Assembly (NCBI GenBank): GCA_024276655.1 | Contig: JAJRWU010000101.1 | Span: 1-56,489 of the forward strand | Reading direction: 5' to 3' | DNA: 56,489 nucleotides | DNA from: Planctomycetota bacterium | Lineage (GTDB): Bacteria > Planctomycetota > Planctomycetia > Pirellulales > Pirellulaceae | Shown: positions 17,753-27,173 of the stretch, piece by piece | Position numbering within the stretch: position 1 is the first letter of the stretch | Layout: each line of letters begins with the position of its first letter | Notes under the pieces: generated by a model | What the model saw: the letters and a program-made list of their open reading frames with translations, nothing else | Told to the model about the DNA's origin: nothing | Database searches by the model: none | Position numbers and translations under genes: made by a program

Positions 17753-20700
17753 TTACTTTGAGAGTGCGGCGTCGAGATTCAGCAAACTGCGGGCGACAAG
17801 CGTCCAGGCCGCCCAGGCAATGCGAGTGTCTTGATCGCCCTTTTCGGTATTGGATTTCTCCGCCGTGGCAATGCCGAGAATTTTGTCCGTTCGGTCGGGT
17901 GCGTCGGCCAAGGCGGCGCGTTCGCGCTGCTGGAAGTTGATAATCAATTGGAGTTCGTCCGGCTGGGGAGGGCGCGTGAGGCACTGCCGGAAAATGAACG
18001 CCGCTCGCTGCGGAGCGGTGTCTTGTTCGAGTGGTTGTTGCCCCATCGCTCGGCGGGCAAGCTCCCGCGCCGCCTGCATCACGACATCGTCATTCAGCAT
18101 GGCCAGCGCCTGAAGCGGCGTATTGGAAACATCGCGTCTTGGCACGCAGGCCTCGCCGCTGGGAGCGTCGAAAAGTCCAAACGCGGCATACGGCGCCGTG
18201 CGTTTGTTGAACGTATACAGCCCTCGGCGGTAGCGGTCTTCTCCGGCGCTGACCACCCATTTCAAAGGGCCGTACGCGGCTTCCGTAATGCCCGCTGGTT
18301 GGCTGGGAAACACGCTGGGGCCGCCCTGCTTCCCGCTCAGCAATCCGCTGTCGGCTAGTAGGATATCGCGCACCGTTTCAGCGGACACGCGTCCTCGAGG
18401 ACCTCGCCCCAACAGCCGATTTTCAGGATCTTGCCGCAATTGTTCCGCCATCACGCGAGACGATTGCCGATAGGTGGCGCTGGTGACGATCAAGCGGTGC
18501 ATCTGTTTGATCGACCAACCTTGGCTTTGAAATTCCACGGCCAGCCAATCGAGCAATTTTGGGTGCGTGGGCGTTTCGCCTTGGAGGCCGAAGTCTTCCA
18601 TGGTGCGCACGATGCCGCCGCCGAAAAACGCGCCCCATTGCCGGTTCATCACCACGCGCGCCGTGAGCGGGTTGCGTTGGTCGACCAGCCAACGGGCAAA
18701 ACCAAGGCGGTTTCGCGGGAGGCCGGTTGGCCACGCATGCAACGACGCCGGAACGCCGGGCGTTACCAGTTCTCGGGGCTTGAGAAATTCACCTCGGTGA
18801 TGGCGGTGCGTCTGCCGGGCGTGCTGCGGCGTTCGCTCCTGCATGACCAGCGACGCCGGAAATTCAGGACGCTTCTTCCGCAAGGCCTCGATCTTGGCGC
18901 GTTGCTCGGCCAATTCCGGCGCCACGCTCAAATAGTACGCTCGCAATTGCCGTTGTTCGGCGTCTGACCAATCTTCGCGGGCGCGCAGCAAGATGCTTTC
19001 GATTTCGGCGGGCAGCGTGGTTGCTTGCGCGGCGGCGTCGCTGGTGAACGAAATACGAAAACGGCCCAGCGTCATCTGATGGATGTACTGATTATGGAGT
19101 TCGACGATCAGCCGTTGCCGGCCGCCGCTCGGCATGAACGTTTGCTCCAAGGGCAAGACAATATGATGCGCCCGGCCAACGCCCTCGCCAACCGACCAAC
19201 CGGTGTCGTACTTGCCGTCGATGGTCAACTCCGCCGACCGCCCCTTTGGCGCGGCGTGGCTGTGCGTCGGCCGACCGAAAGCAATTTTCGTTGGCGAACT
19301 TTCTTTTTCCTCGCCGTTGGGCGCGACAAACAGTTCCACTTCGCCCAGCAGAAAATCGCCCTTGGCGCCGGCGCCCGAATGAAAAATCGCCCGCCCTGGT
19401 CCGCCAGCGGGGAGGGAAGGATCGGGCAATGCTTCCAGCCGCAAGGCGGTGATCGGCGCGGCGCCGGCTGGAAACTCCACCACATATGTGTTGTTATTGG
19501 GGTTATCGCCGCTGACCAGCACCGACGCATCGGCTAGCGTCGTGAAGGTAACGCTCTTGGTCGACGACAGACCCAACGGGCCGACCGGCCGCCAATCGCG
19601 ACACTGTTTCGCCGCCGACGCGGTCCAGGCGTTGAAGCTCTGTTGCAAATTCCGAGCCCGACGCTCCGCCGCTGTTTTTCCGGAAGCGGCTTTATCGGGT
19701 ACGCCGTCTTTACTGGCAGCGGTCCCTTTACTGGAAGTATCACCTGCGGGAAGCGGGAACTGGGAGGCCAAGGCCGCTTGGAGCGAGGAAATTTCCTCGT
19801 CCAGCCGGGCTCGCTCGGCGGCGATTTTTTGCGAACGCGTGGGAAGTTCGAGTTCGTCGGCGTTGTTCAAAAAGGCGAACATCTGGAAAAATTCAGTGTG
19901 GCTGATCGGATCGTATTTGTGCGAATGGCATTGGACACACGCCAGCGTGAGCCCCAGCCACGTGGCGCCGGTGGTGCTCACCCGGTCGACCAACGCGTAG
20001 TAACGAAACTCCTCCAGGTCGACGCCCCCTTCTTCGTTGAACATCGTGTTGCGATGAAAACCGGTGGCGATGCGTTGCTCCAAGGTGGCATTGGGCAACA
20101 TATCGCCCGCCAGTTGCTCGACGGTGAATTGGTCGAACGGCAGGTCGGCGTTGTAGGCCTGGATCACCCAATCGCGATACGGCCACATCGTGCGGGGCCG
20201 GTCTTTTTCGTAACCGTTGGTGTCGGAGTAACGCGCCAAATCGAGCCAACGCCGCGCCCAATACTCGCCATATTGCGGTGACGCCAACAGCCGGTCGACT
20301 AGGCGTTCATACGCGGCGGGTTGTTCGTCGGACACGAACGCATCGGCTTCGGCGGGCGATGGCGGCAAGCCGGTCAAGTCGAGATAAGCGCGTCTGGCCA
20401 ATGTGAATCGATCCGCCGGCGGCGAGGGCTTCCAACCGGCGTTTTCCAAACGCCGCAGCACGAAATGATCGATCGGGTTCGCAGGCCAGGAACTCGCCTC
20501 GACCTGCGGAAGTTTCGGACGTTGCGGCGCGATGAACGACCAATGCTTGGTGTACTTGGCGCCGGCGGCAATCCAACGGCGAACCAACTCCGCCTGATCG
20601 CTGGTGATTTCGCGTTGCGAATCGGGCGGCGGCATGCGGAGGTCTTCGTCGTCGGTCATGATGCGCAGATAAAGTTCGCTCTGCTCCGGCTTGCCGGGTG

Positions 20701-20944
20701 TGATGGCCGCGCCGGAATCGCGCACTTGATAGGCGGCTTCGGGCAAATCGAGCCGCAACTCCGCCTCCCGCGCGTCTTCATCAGGACCGTGGCATTGAAA
20801 GCAGTTGGCCGCCAGAATCGGACGAATATCGCGACTGAAGTTGATGTCGTCGTCGGCTCGCAAATCCTCCGTCGGCGGCAACCAACCGAGCAAACAGGCG
20901 GCCAACAACATCCGACTCACGGCATGCAAATAACAGTGCGACAT
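17753..20944 (-). CDS. PSCyt1-DUF1549-DUF1553 cytochrome c-like protein (locus 1)
   Basis: 1063 residues. The N-terminus has a signal peptide (MLLAACLLGWLPPTEDLRA). A planctomycete cytochrome C domain follows with CFQCHG at residues 48-52. DUF1549 spans about 155-365 and contains a second CVQCHSHKYDP at 336-340. A linker with a coiled-coil-like stretch (AAERARLDEEISSLQAALA) and a beta-rich carbohydrate-binding-like module (about 440-650) come next. DUF1553 fills 740-990 (RNRLGFARWLVDQRNPLTAR, HPKLLDWLAVEF, RRDVSNTPLQALAMLND). Both CxxCH motifs are intact. It heads the operon with the DUF1501 gene. The paralogue at 40416 can be aligned with it and shows where that gene is broken. Confidence 0.93.
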   Translation of the reverse strand: MSHCYLHAVSRMLLAACLLGWLPPTEDLRADDDINFSRDIRPILAANCFQCHGPDEDAREAELRLDLPEAAYQVRDSGAAITPGKPEQSELYLRIMTDDEDLRMPPPDSQREITSDQAELVRRWIAAGAKYTKHWSFIAPQRPKLPQVEASSWPANPIDHFVLRRLENAGWKPSPPADRFTLARRAYLDLTGLPPSPAEADAFVSDEQPAAYERLVDRLLASPQYGEYWARRWLDLARYSDTNGYEKDRPRTMWPYRDWVIQAYNADLPFDQFTVEQLAGDMLPNATLEQRIATGFHRNTMFNEEGGVDLEEFRYYALVDRVSTTGATWLGLTLACVQCHSHKYDPISHTEFFQMFAFLNNADELELPTRSQKIAAERARLDEEISSLQAALASQFPLPAGDTSSKGTAASKDGVPDKAASGKTAAERRARNLQQSFNAWTASAAKQCRDWRPVGPLGLSSTKSVTFTTLADASVLVSGDNPNNNTYVVEFPAGAAPITALRLEALPDPSLPAGGPGRAIFHSGAGAKGDFLLGEVELFVAPNGEEKESSPTKIAFGRPTHSHAAPKGRSAELTIDGKYDTGWSVGEGVGRAHHIVLPLEQTFMPSGGRQRLIVELHNQYIHQMTLGRFRISFTSDAAAQATTLPAEIESILLRAREDWSDAEQRQLRAYYLSVAPELAEQRAKIEALRKKRPEFPASLVMQERTPQHARQTHRHHRGEFLKPRELVTPGVPASLHAWPTGLPRNRLGFARWLVDQRNPLTARVVMNRQWGAFFGGGIVRTMEDFGLQGETPTHPKLLDWLAVEFQSQGWSIKQMHRLIVTSATYRQSSRVMAEQLRQDPENRLLGRGPRGRVSAETVRDILLADSGLLSGKQGGPSVFPSQPAGITEAAYGPLKWVVSAGEDRYRRGLYTFNKRTAPYAAFGLFDAPSGEACVPRRDVSNTPLQALAMLNDDVVMQAARELARRAMGQQPLEQDTAPQRAAFIFRQCLTRPPQPDELQLIINFQQRERAALADAPDRTDKILGIATAEKSNTEKGDQDTRIAWAAWTLVARSLLNLDAALSK

Positions 20945-21280
20945 AAATCACTTGGAAAGGAAAGCGTTTGCGGTTTGAGAACAATGGCGGGAATGCTCAG
21001 GGTGAGATTCATTATAACACGGGCGGGCCGGAAAATGGGCGGCAGCCGATGGCCGCCGCTCCGACCACTGCATCTTGCATCCCGCCGGGATGCGGGAGTT
21101 ATTGCGCGGCCGATACCGGCGGTGGCGCTGCGCTGACCGCCGGCTAATGGCTGTCAAGCCTCCGGCTTGTAACGAACTCTTGCCTGCGTCCATCGGCGGC
21201 GCGAATCTTGCGTCCCCGGTGAAAAAAATCGGGCGGGATGGGCGGACAGGCCGTTGGGAACCACAAGCTTCACCGTAATC
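20945..21280. other. Intergenic region with small hairpins, no gene seen
   Basis: It contains CATCCCGCCGGGATG (about 21074-21090) and AAGCCTCCGGCTT (about 21160), two short stem-loops of different sequence. The promoter for the cytochrome operon should lie at its left side. Confidence 0.5.
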
Positions 21281-21312
21281 AAAACATGCGGAAGCATGAA
21301 CTCCAACCCTAC
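21281..21312. repeat. Short repeat R5, copy 2, overlapping the bioD stop
   Basis: AAAACATGCGGAAGCATG hairpin followed by AACTCCAACCCTAC. The bioD stop codon (minus-strand TAG, 21309-21311) lies in the CCTAC end of the repeat. Confidence 0.7.
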
Positions 21313-21995
21313 AGCGACTTCCAGTCGATGTCGGTCGGCAGTTCGGTAGCGCCGTGGCGCACATGCGCCAAAAGCGGGGGCGTGCAGCGTTTGGCGAGTT
21401 GTTCGGCATTGCTGGAAGTGCTGGCGTCGGCGTTCGTGGGCCGGCAATCGTTGAGCACCACGCCCGCGATGTCGAGCCCTTCGCGAAACGTGACCGCCGT
21501 GATCAGCGTTTGCAAGGTTTGATTGATAACGCCCAGTTCGTTGGCCGCCACGACAATCAGCGGATAGCCGAAATCGTCGGCCAAATCGGCCACGTATTCA
21601 TCGTCGCTCATCGGCGACATCAACCCGCCGGCGCCCTCGACCAACACGATATCGCAATGGCCTGTCCAGGCGGTGAGGCCGGCGCGCAGCAGAGCGGGGT
21701 CGATTTCGACGCCCTCCGCCCGGGCCGCCAAATGCGGTGCAAGCGGCGCCGCGAACGTTTGTGGACAAACCTCCGCCAACGACAACGGCCGCCCCGCCGC
21801 CTCCCATAGTTGAACGGCGTCGTCGGAGAGCAACACGCCTTCGTGCAAATCGCAACCGCTGGCGGCCGGTTTGTAGACTCCCACGCTCAGACCCTCGGCC
21901 CGCAGCCGACGAGCCAACAACGCGGTTACGTAGGTCTTGCCGACCTCTGTATTCACACCCGTGATGAACAGTCCGCGTGGTGGGTATTGGGCCAT
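21309..21995 (-). CDS. bioD: Dethiobiotin synthetase
   Basis: 228 residues, the usual length. The P-loop GVNTEVGKTYV is at residues 13-23. KPAASGCD matches the KPxxSG substrate loop. The segment LVEGAGGLMSPMSDDEYVAD matches the conserved VEGAGG motif. VAANELGVINQTLQT and the nucleotide-binding VVLNDCRP complete the fold. It closes the ureido ring of biotin from 7,8-diaminopelargonate with CO2 and ATP in the cytoplasm. No other biotin gene is adjacent. It ends in an R5 repeat that supplies the stop codon. It is divergent from the esterase gene, with a degenerate AAGCCCGGC hairpin between. Confidence 0.93.
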   Translation of the reverse strand: MAQYPPRGLFITGVNTEVGKTYVTALLARRLRAEGLSVGVYKPAASGCDLHEGVLLSDDAVQLWEAAGRPLSLAEVCPQTFAAPLAPHLAARAEGVEIDPALLRAGLTAWTGHCDIVLVEGAGGLMSPMSDDEYVADLADDFGYPLIVVAANELGVINQTLQTLITAVTFREGLDIAGVVLNDCRPTNADASTSSNAEQLAKRCTPPLLAHVRHGATELPTDIDWKSL

Positions 21996-22049
21996 GAGCG
22001 TGCGACTCGTTTTCTATAAGTGAGCTTCGCGAAACTGAAGCACCGTGTT

Positions 22050-22083
22050 AAAAACCCGGCATTTTCAAAAGGCCGGTTTTTTT
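22050..22083. repeat. AAGCCCGGC hairpin, degenerate type I
   Basis: AAAAACCCGGCATTTTC / AAAAGGCCGGTTTTTTT, with imperfect arms (ACCCGGC against GGCCGGT). It lies between divergent bioD and esterase genes, so it is not a plain terminator of either. Confidence 0.65.
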
Positions 22084-22252
22084 GGCTGAACAACAGGTAA
22101 CTTGTAGTTCTTCTACCTCGGTTTCCAATAGTCTAAAATCCGACCATGTTGTTGTATCGTTCTGGCCGGGCTGCGAGAATGGGACGTTGTTCTCTGGGCT
22201 TCCCCTGATCTGCCCCATTCCATTCTTCGGCCTCTTCACCGATCTCAAAAAC

Positions 22253-23164
22253 ATGTACTTCAAAACGTTTTTTTTGTTTTTTCTGATGCTGGCGCCAGCC
22301 TCCTTTGCGGGAGCCGACGAAGCGGAGCCTCTCTACGTGCAAACGAAGAACATCGTTTTCGCGGAAGAATACGGCGTTGGACTGCTGCTGGATGTTTTCA
22401 GGCCCACGGGGAAATCGAACGGGCTGGCGATTGTCGACGTGGTGAGCGGCTCGTGGCATTCGAATCGGGCCAAGCTGCGCGACCATAAAAGAGCCCAAAT
22501 GTTCGACATTTTTTGCGGGCGAGGCTTTACGGTGTTCGCCATTCGCCCTGGTTCGCTGCCCAAATTCACCGTGACCGAAATGGTGGCTCACGCGGCGGAC
22601 GGCGTTCGTTGGGTCAAGCAACACGCCCAGGAATATCAAATCGATCCTAATCATTTGGGAATTACCGGCGCTTCGGCGGGCGGGCATTTGGCTTGCTTGG
22701 TTGCGGTCACGAACGGCCGCTCCGCTACGGAGGGTGCTTCCGCCGACGCCTCGGTGTGTGCGGCGGGCGTGTGTTTTCCGCCCACCGATTTCCTCGACTA
22801 CGGCGGGGTCAAAATCGAGGTTCGCGTCGACAACGGCCTCGGCGGTTTGCTGTGCAAACTGGCCTTTCCGTTGGGCGTCGAGCACCTCACCGACGAACAA
22901 ATCGAGCAGCGTATTGTAAGTATTTCTCCGGCGCGGTTGGTGAAGGAAAACGCGCCGCCCTTTTTGTTGATTCATGGCAGCGGCGATTTTATCGTGCCCC
23001 TGCAACAGTCGAAAAACATGCTCGCGGCGCTGCAAGAAAAAAAGGTTCCCGCTGAACTGATCATCAAAAAATTGGGCGGGCACCCCTGGCCGACCATCCA
23101 TGAGGAAGTGGCGGTGCTGGCGGACTGGTTCGAAAAGACCCTGGCCCCCACGGCGTCTCCCTAG
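22253..23164 (+). CDS. Secreted alpha/beta hydrolase (esterase/lipase-like)
   Basis: 303 residues from ATG 22253. Signal peptide 1-21 (FKTFFLFFLMLAPASFA). The nucleophile elbow is GASAGGHLA with Ser141. The oxyanion-region neighbour is VVSGSWHS instead of the HGGG seen in HSL enzymes. The acid is probably Asp in HGSGDFIVP and the base His in GGHPWPT. It belongs to the BD-FAE/prolyl-oligopeptidase-like esterases, which act on esterified sugars or peptides in the periplasm. The substrate is unknown. It is followed by a type II terminator. Confidence 0.87.
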   Translation: MYFKTFFLFFLMLAPASFAGADEAEPLYVQTKNIVFAEEYGVGLLLDVFRPTGKSNGLAIVDVVSGSWHSNRAKLRDHKRAQMFDIFCGRGFTVFAIRPGSLPKFTVTEMVAHAADGVRWVKQHAQEYQIDPNHLGITGASAGGHLACLVAVTNGRSATEGASADASVCAAGVCFPPTDFLDYGGVKIEVRVDNGLGGLLCKLAFPLGVEHLTDEQIEQRIVSISPARLVKENAPPFLLIHGSGDFIVPLQQSKNMLAALQEKKVPAELIIKKLGGHPWPTIHEEVAVLADWFEKTLAPTASP

Positions 23165-23194
23165 TTGTGGCGTGAAAAAACCATGCCCCGTCTC

Positions 23195-23226
23195 AGAAGC
23201 CCGGCTTTTCAAAAAGTCGGGCTTCT
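23195..23226. terminator. Hairpin terminator, type II (shortened)
   Basis: AGAAGCCCGGCTTTT / AAAAAGTCGGGCTTCT, 31 bp after the esterase stop, with one G-T mismatch. Confidence 0.75.
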
Positions 23227-23410
23227 CAAACATCCATGCGGGATGGAATGGCGCACGTTTCCCTTGCCAGGGTGACTCGCAGGAAGACAAATCGGGAAGT
23301 TTTCCACTTTTTTCGATCCTAATCGGCCTTGCTTGCCAAGCGGCCTGTCGGTACTATCCCCCCGCATTTTCTTCGGTCGGTGATTCTTGTGAAAGCAGGA
23401 GGTGTTCGAC

Positions 23411-24271
23411 ATGCGCAGTGCCGCGTGTTCAACTTGGTGGTTTCTTTGTGCGTGCCTGATGCTGGCGGGCTGTAATCAGAATCCGTATGGAGCGCAGTCG
23501 GCTGGGCTTCCGCAGCAGCAACAGCAGTACTTGGCGGGGGTCCAACAGCTTGAACAACGGGCCCAACAGCTCGACACCAACAACAGCGACCTGCACACCC
23601 AATTGGCCGATTCGCAGCGTCAAAACCAAGTGCTCGACGATCAAATCGTATTATTGCAAAAGCAACTAGCCGATTCGGCCACGCAGCTTCGCACCAGCCA
23701 ATTGGCCAACCGTGAAATGGAACTCGCGATGAAGCGGGCTGAATTGGCGAAGTCGGAGGCCGACGAGCGCTCACAAACGCTGCAAGCTTCCATGCGGCGG
23801 CGCGGCGGCGCGAGCATCACGGCGAACAACAGCTTGCAGCAGACCCTGCCGACGGTGAATGCGCCGGGAGTGAGCATTCGGCGCGACGGCGATGTCGTGA
23901 GAATTGAAATCCCGGCTGATCAACTGTTCCCTCGTGGCGGTTCTCAACTATTGCCCACCGCCGCGACGGTGCTTGATCAGGTGGCCAACATCATTGCCGT
24001 GCAATATCCGAAACAGATCGTCGTGATCGAGGGACACACCAGCAGTGAACCGCTGCTCGACAAACGTTTTGTCACGCAGCACGCACTGTCGGCCGCGCAA
24101 GCCACTACTATTTTCGAGCAATTGAGCCAGAGAAACCGCCTGCCCGCCAACCAATTGCGGATCATGGGGCAAGGCGCCGCCCACCCTTTGGTATCGAACG
24201 CAACGACCGCCGGCCTGGCGAAAAACCGCCGTCTGGAGTTGGTTGTCTACCCCGACCGATTCTCGAACTGA
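23411..24271 (+). CDS. OmpA-family peptidoglycan-associated lipoprotein
   Basis: 286 residues. ATG 23411 is chosen because AGGAGG (23397-23402) lies 8 bp upstream; GTG 23402 overlaps that site. Residues 1-20 are a lipoprotein signal (CLMLAGC, lipid on the Cys). A Gln-rich stretch and coiled coil fill about 35-115 (VQQLEQRAQQLDTNNSDLHT, SQRQNQVLDDQIVLLQKQL). OmpA C-terminal domain from about 160 (VVIEGHTSSEP, AQATTIFEQL, GQGAAHPLVSNAT, AKNRRLELVVYP), with the Arg and Asp positions that bind diaminopimelate partly replaced. It should tether the outer membrane to peptidoglycan. Confidence 0.9.
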   Translation: MRSAACSTWWFLCACLMLAGCNQNPYGAQSAGLPQQQQQYLAGVQQLEQRAQQLDTNNSDLHTQLADSQRQNQVLDDQIVLLQKQLADSATQLRTSQLANREMELAMKRAELAKSEADERSQTLQASMRRRGGASITANNSLQQTLPTVNAPGVSIRRDGDVVRIEIPADQLFPRGGSQLLPTAATVLDQVANIIAVQYPKQIVVIEGHTSSEPLLDKRFVTQHALSAAQATTIFEQLSQRNRLPANQLRIMGQGAAHPLVSNATTAGLAKNRRLELVVYPDRFSN

Positions 24272-24327
24272 AGCGGGCCCGATAAACGATTTCCCAATGG
24301 AAAGCGTGGAAAAGTACTTTGCAGTTC

Positions 24328-24364
24328 GGAAGCCCGTTTTTTTTTTCAAAAAGCCGTGCTTCTC
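24328..24364. terminator. Degenerate hairpin between convergent genes
   Basis: GGAAGCCCG, ten T, CAAAAAGCCGTGCTTCT. It is a decayed type II copy between the OmpA lipoprotein gene (+) and hisH (-). Its pairing is weaker than that of the other copies. Confidence 0.6.
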
Positions 24365-24459
24365 GAACGCGATTCGAGATCGGGTTGTTCCACGCTTTCA
24401 TAATGGTGAACGGCGCGATGTTGAACGGCGCGGGCGGTTTGTTTTCCGTGGGTTGCCTG

Positions 24460-25074
24460 TTATAGGTCGGCGAAATTCCGCAGAATTTTCAAGCCCTCAG
24501 TCTGACTTTTTTCAGGATGGAACTGTGTGGCGAAGAGGTTTTCGCGTTGGATCATCGCACAGAACGGGCGATGATAATCGGCCTGGATCGCGACGACGTC
24601 GGGATCGGCGTCGCGCGGAGCGGCGTAATACGAGTGGACGAAGTAAAAATAGGCGCCTTCCTCGACGCCCCGCAATATCGGCGATGGCTGCCGAATAATG
24701 GCCTGATTCCAGCCCATGTGCGGAACCTTGTACTCGCCGGGCAGATCAAACCGCACAACATTTCCGGGCAACACGCCCAGCCCTTCATGCTCGCCGTCTT
24801 CAAAACTTCGCTCGAACAGGAGTTGCAGGCCCAGGCAAATCCCCAAAAAAGGGCGATTCGCCGCAATCGCCTCTTGGAGCGGCGTTACCAAATCTCGGCG
24901 GCGTAATTCGGCCATGGCGTCTTGAAAGGCGCCCACGCCGGGAAGCACGACTTTCTCCGCCGCGGCAATCACGGCAGGGTCGCTGCTGATCGTTGCTTCG
25001 TGTCCTACTTTTTCAAAACCCTTTTGGACGCTGCGCAAGTTGCCCATCTGGTAGTCGACAATAACAATCATCAT
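24460..25074 (-). CDS. hisH: Imidazole glycerol phosphate synthase glutaminase subunit
   Basis: 204 residues, family length. Class I glutaminase triad: Cys in [10 protein letters not shown] (about residue 78), His and Glu in [11 protein letters not shown] near the C-terminus. [11 protein letters not shown] is the oxyanion-strand motif and PHMGWNQ matches the HisH family. With HisF it supplies ammonia for the histidine and AICAR step. hisF is not in the window. Two ATG codons (25074 and 25071) are equally possible; the first is used. Upstream, 349 bp with a hairpin separate it from the next gene on the same strand. Confidence 0.94.
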   Translation of the reverse strand: MMIVIVDYQMGNLRSVQKGFEKVGHEATISSDPAVIAAAEKVVLPGVGAFQDAMAELRRRDLVTPLQEAIAANRPFLGICLGLQLLFERSFEDGEHEGLGVLPGNVVRFDLPGEYKVPHMGWNQAIIRQPSPILRGVEEGAYFYFVHSYYAAPRDADPDVVAIQADYHRPFCAMIQRENLFATQFHPEKSQTEGLKILRNFADL

Positions 25075-25322
25075 TTACTCATTCAAATGCAGAACGAAGG
25101 AAGCCCGGCAAAGACAAAGGCGCCGCCCAGCCTAGGCGGAAGCAGGAAAATAGTCTACCGGTCTTGGGTGAGCGGCCGGCGCGCGTTGGAGTGGGGGGGA
25201 CGTGTTTTCGCGTCGAATTCCCAACAACCTTGGAAAAAACGCCGATCGCCTTTCAGGGACGGCCGGCGCAGGAAATAAAGGTTCTAACGAACGGCCCCGA
25301 AATAAACTCTCGGCTGAAATTC

Positions 25323-25356
25323 AAAAAAGCCCGGCATTTTTAAAATGCCGGGCTTT
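25323..25356. terminator. Hairpin terminator, type I
   Basis: AAAAAGCCCGGCATTTTTAAAATGCCGGGCTTTT. It lies 68 bp beyond the stop of the oxidoreductase gene (minus strand), a normal terminator position. The tail AATTCGGAACGTAAATTCGGGACG matches that of the 1274 copy. Confidence 0.8.
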
Positions 25357-25423
25357 TAATTCGGAACGTAAATTCGGGACGAGTCCACCTGTGCGACGGG
25401 CGCTCCCGACGCGTCAAGAATGG

Positions 25424-26788
25424 TCAGACGGTGGTCGTGGAGCCGGGCATCGGAATGGGATAAAACCCGTCCTTATTGGGCAAAACCGGTGCGGTGTCGT
25501 CAAAACTGGTGTAGGTTTCGATCGGCGCCAGCGAAATTTTCGAGTTGAGGGCGTCTTCCATTTTGATCGCCTTGCCCGAGTAAGACGCCATCCGACCGAG
25601 AATGGACGTCATCGTGCTCATGGCGCCATACTCGCCTTCTTGAGGACGCCGCCCGGCGCGCAAGTCGGCGAACAGGTCGTGGTGTTCTTCCTGATGACCG
25701 CCGCGACCGCCCTTGCCGTAACTCCAGGTATTCTTGCCGTCGAGGTCATAGATTTTGGCGCCGCTGATATCGGCCGTGCCCTTGGAGCCGTGGGCGTGCT
25801 CGGAAACACTGTTCCAGCAATTCTTGATATGGCGGCACTGGCTGAACATTTTCGTACCGTTTTCATACGTGTATTCGACAAAGTGATGATCGTAAATCTG
25901 ACCGTTCTCCTTGCCCGTGCGAACCTGCCGGCCGCCCTGCGCGTTGGCCTCCGTGGGAACACCCTGCATCAGCCAATTGCCAACGTCTAGATTATGGATG
26001 TGCTGTTCGTTGATATGATCGCCGCACAGCCAGTTGAAGTAATACCAGTTGCGCATCTGGTATTCGAGTTCGGTTTGATTGGCTTGGCGCGGGCGCGTCC
26101 AAACGCCGCCGCCATTCCAATACACGCGGAGCAAGTTAATATCGCCGATGGCGTTTTCCTGCAATCGTTTGATGACATCGCGGTAGGCCAACTCATGGTG
26201 GCGTTGCAAACCGACGGCCACGGCCAGATCTTGTTGGATCGCCATTTTGTTGGCGGCCAGCACCTGCCGCACGCCGGGAGCGTCAACAGCGACCGGCTTC
26301 TCCATGAACACGTTCTTGCCGGCCTTGACGGTCGCTTCAAAGTGCATGGGGCGAAAACCGGGCGGCGTGGCCAGTAGGATTAAGTCGGCATCGCTGGCGA
26401 GCACGCCTTTGTAGCCTTCAAAACCGACGAATTGCCGATCCTTGGGAACATCGACCTGATTCGGCTTCTGCGACGTCAGCCCGCGCAAACTGGCTTGCAG
26501 CCGATCATCAAACGCATCGGCCATGGCGATCAATTTGACATCGCCCTTGGTGTTCATGGCCTGATTCGCAGCGCCGGTTCCCCGACCTCCGCAGCCGATC
26601 AGCCCGATTTTAATGGTGTCGCTGCCGTAGCTGTGTGCTGCGCGGGCAATGCTCAAACTTCCCGCCGCCATGGCGCCGCCGGCCACAATCAAAGAAGAAC
26701 TCTTGATGAAACTACGACGCGAAGTCGTTGCGGCGGCTTGTTGCTTCGTATCGCTCGGGACGGTTGCACTTTTCTTCTTACTTGGCAT
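25424..26788 (-). CDS. Tat-exported Gfo/Idh/MocA-family oxidoreductase
   Basis: 454 residues from ATG 26788, with AAGGAG 9 bp upstream in the leader; a longer frame to 26839 runs into tandem repeats and is rejected. A twin-arginine signal (TSRRSFIKSSSLIVAGG) precedes the Rossmann motif IGLIGCGGRGTGAANQA, then EKPVAVDAPGVR. The C-terminal half has the alpha/beta domain with WYYFNWLCGDHINEQHIHNL, which is typical of planctomycete members and may give metal or sugar-binding residues. Cytochrome and DUF1501 loci on both sides support a role in sugar-related catabolism outside the cytoplasm, as inference. The NAD(P) cofactor would have to be carried in with the folded protein. Confidence 0.87.
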   Translation of the reverse strand: MPSKKKSATVPSDTKQQAAATTSRRSFIKSSSLIVAGGAMAAGSLSIARAAHSYGSDTIKIGLIGCGGRGTGAANQAMNTKGDVKLIAMADAFDDRLQASLRGLTSQKPNQVDVPKDRQFVGFEGYKGVLASDADLILLATPPGFRPMHFEATVKAGKNVFMEKPVAVDAPGVRQVLAANKMAIQQDLAVAVGLQRHHELAYRDVIKRLQENAIGDINLLRVYWNGGGVWTRPRQANQTELEYQMRNWYYFNWLCGDHINEQHIHNLDVGNWLMQGVPTEANAQGGRQVRTGKENGQIYDHHFVEYTYENGTKMFSQCRHIKNCWNSVSEHAHGSKGTADISGAKIYDLDGKNTWSYGKGGRGGHQEEHHDLFADLRAGRRPQEGEYGAMSTMTSILGRMASYSGKAIKMEDALNSKISLAPIETYTSFDDTAPVLPNKDGFYPIPMPGSTTTV

Positions 26789-26805
26789 CCCTGATGCTCC
26801 TTGTT

Positions 26806-26887
26806 GGTTGGGTAGGGCCATTTGGTTGGGTAGGACCATTGGTTGGGTAGGACCATTGGTTGGGTAGGACCATTGGTTGGGCTATTC
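26806..26887 (-). repeat. 17-bp tandem repeat, about 4.5 units, in the leader of the oxidoreductase gene
   Basis: Units GGTTGGGTAGGACCATT at 26824, 26841 and 26858, a variant first unit (GGTTGGGTAGGGCCATTT) at 26806, and a partial one at 26875. They begin 18 bp upstream of the start codon, directly before its ribosome-binding site. Confidence 0.9.
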
Positions 26888-27036
26888 GCGGGGGCCGTTG
26901 GTGCGAACTCGAACCATTCGCAACCAAGTCGCTATATAGCATACCGTGCGAGCGCCCGCGATTCAATCAAAGCGGTTTGAATCTTTTATAAAGCTGCGGC
27001 GGATAAGAATGTACCAATTGCATTTTCTTGATCGCC

Positions 27037-27070
27037 AAAAAGCCCGGCATTTTGAAAATGCCGGGCTTTT
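27037..27070. repeat. AAGCCCGGC hairpin, type I, in a divergent region
   Basis: AAAAAGCCCGGCATTTTG / AAAATGCCGGGCTTTT, perfect apart from the loop. It lies between two divergent genes (starts at 26788 minus and 27174 plus). A fragment of repeat R4 (CCACCGCTCGCCTAA) follows at about 27090. Confidence 0.8.
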
Positions 27071-27173
27071 AACTCGGTAAATTTTCATCCACCGCTCGCC
27101 TAAACTCGCGTGCCGTCGCCGACTCCACTACAATGAGAGGCGTGAAGATGACTTTTAATTCAGGTGAAATGGC

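Noticed and set aside
22133-23290. Minus-strand frame of 385 codons opposite the esterase gene
   Set aside because: The plus-strand product has a signal peptide and GASAGG motif; the antisense product does not resemble a protein family.
26806-26887. 17-bp tandem repeats as iteron origin
   Set aside because: No replication gene or AT-rich region is nearby and they lie in a gene leader.
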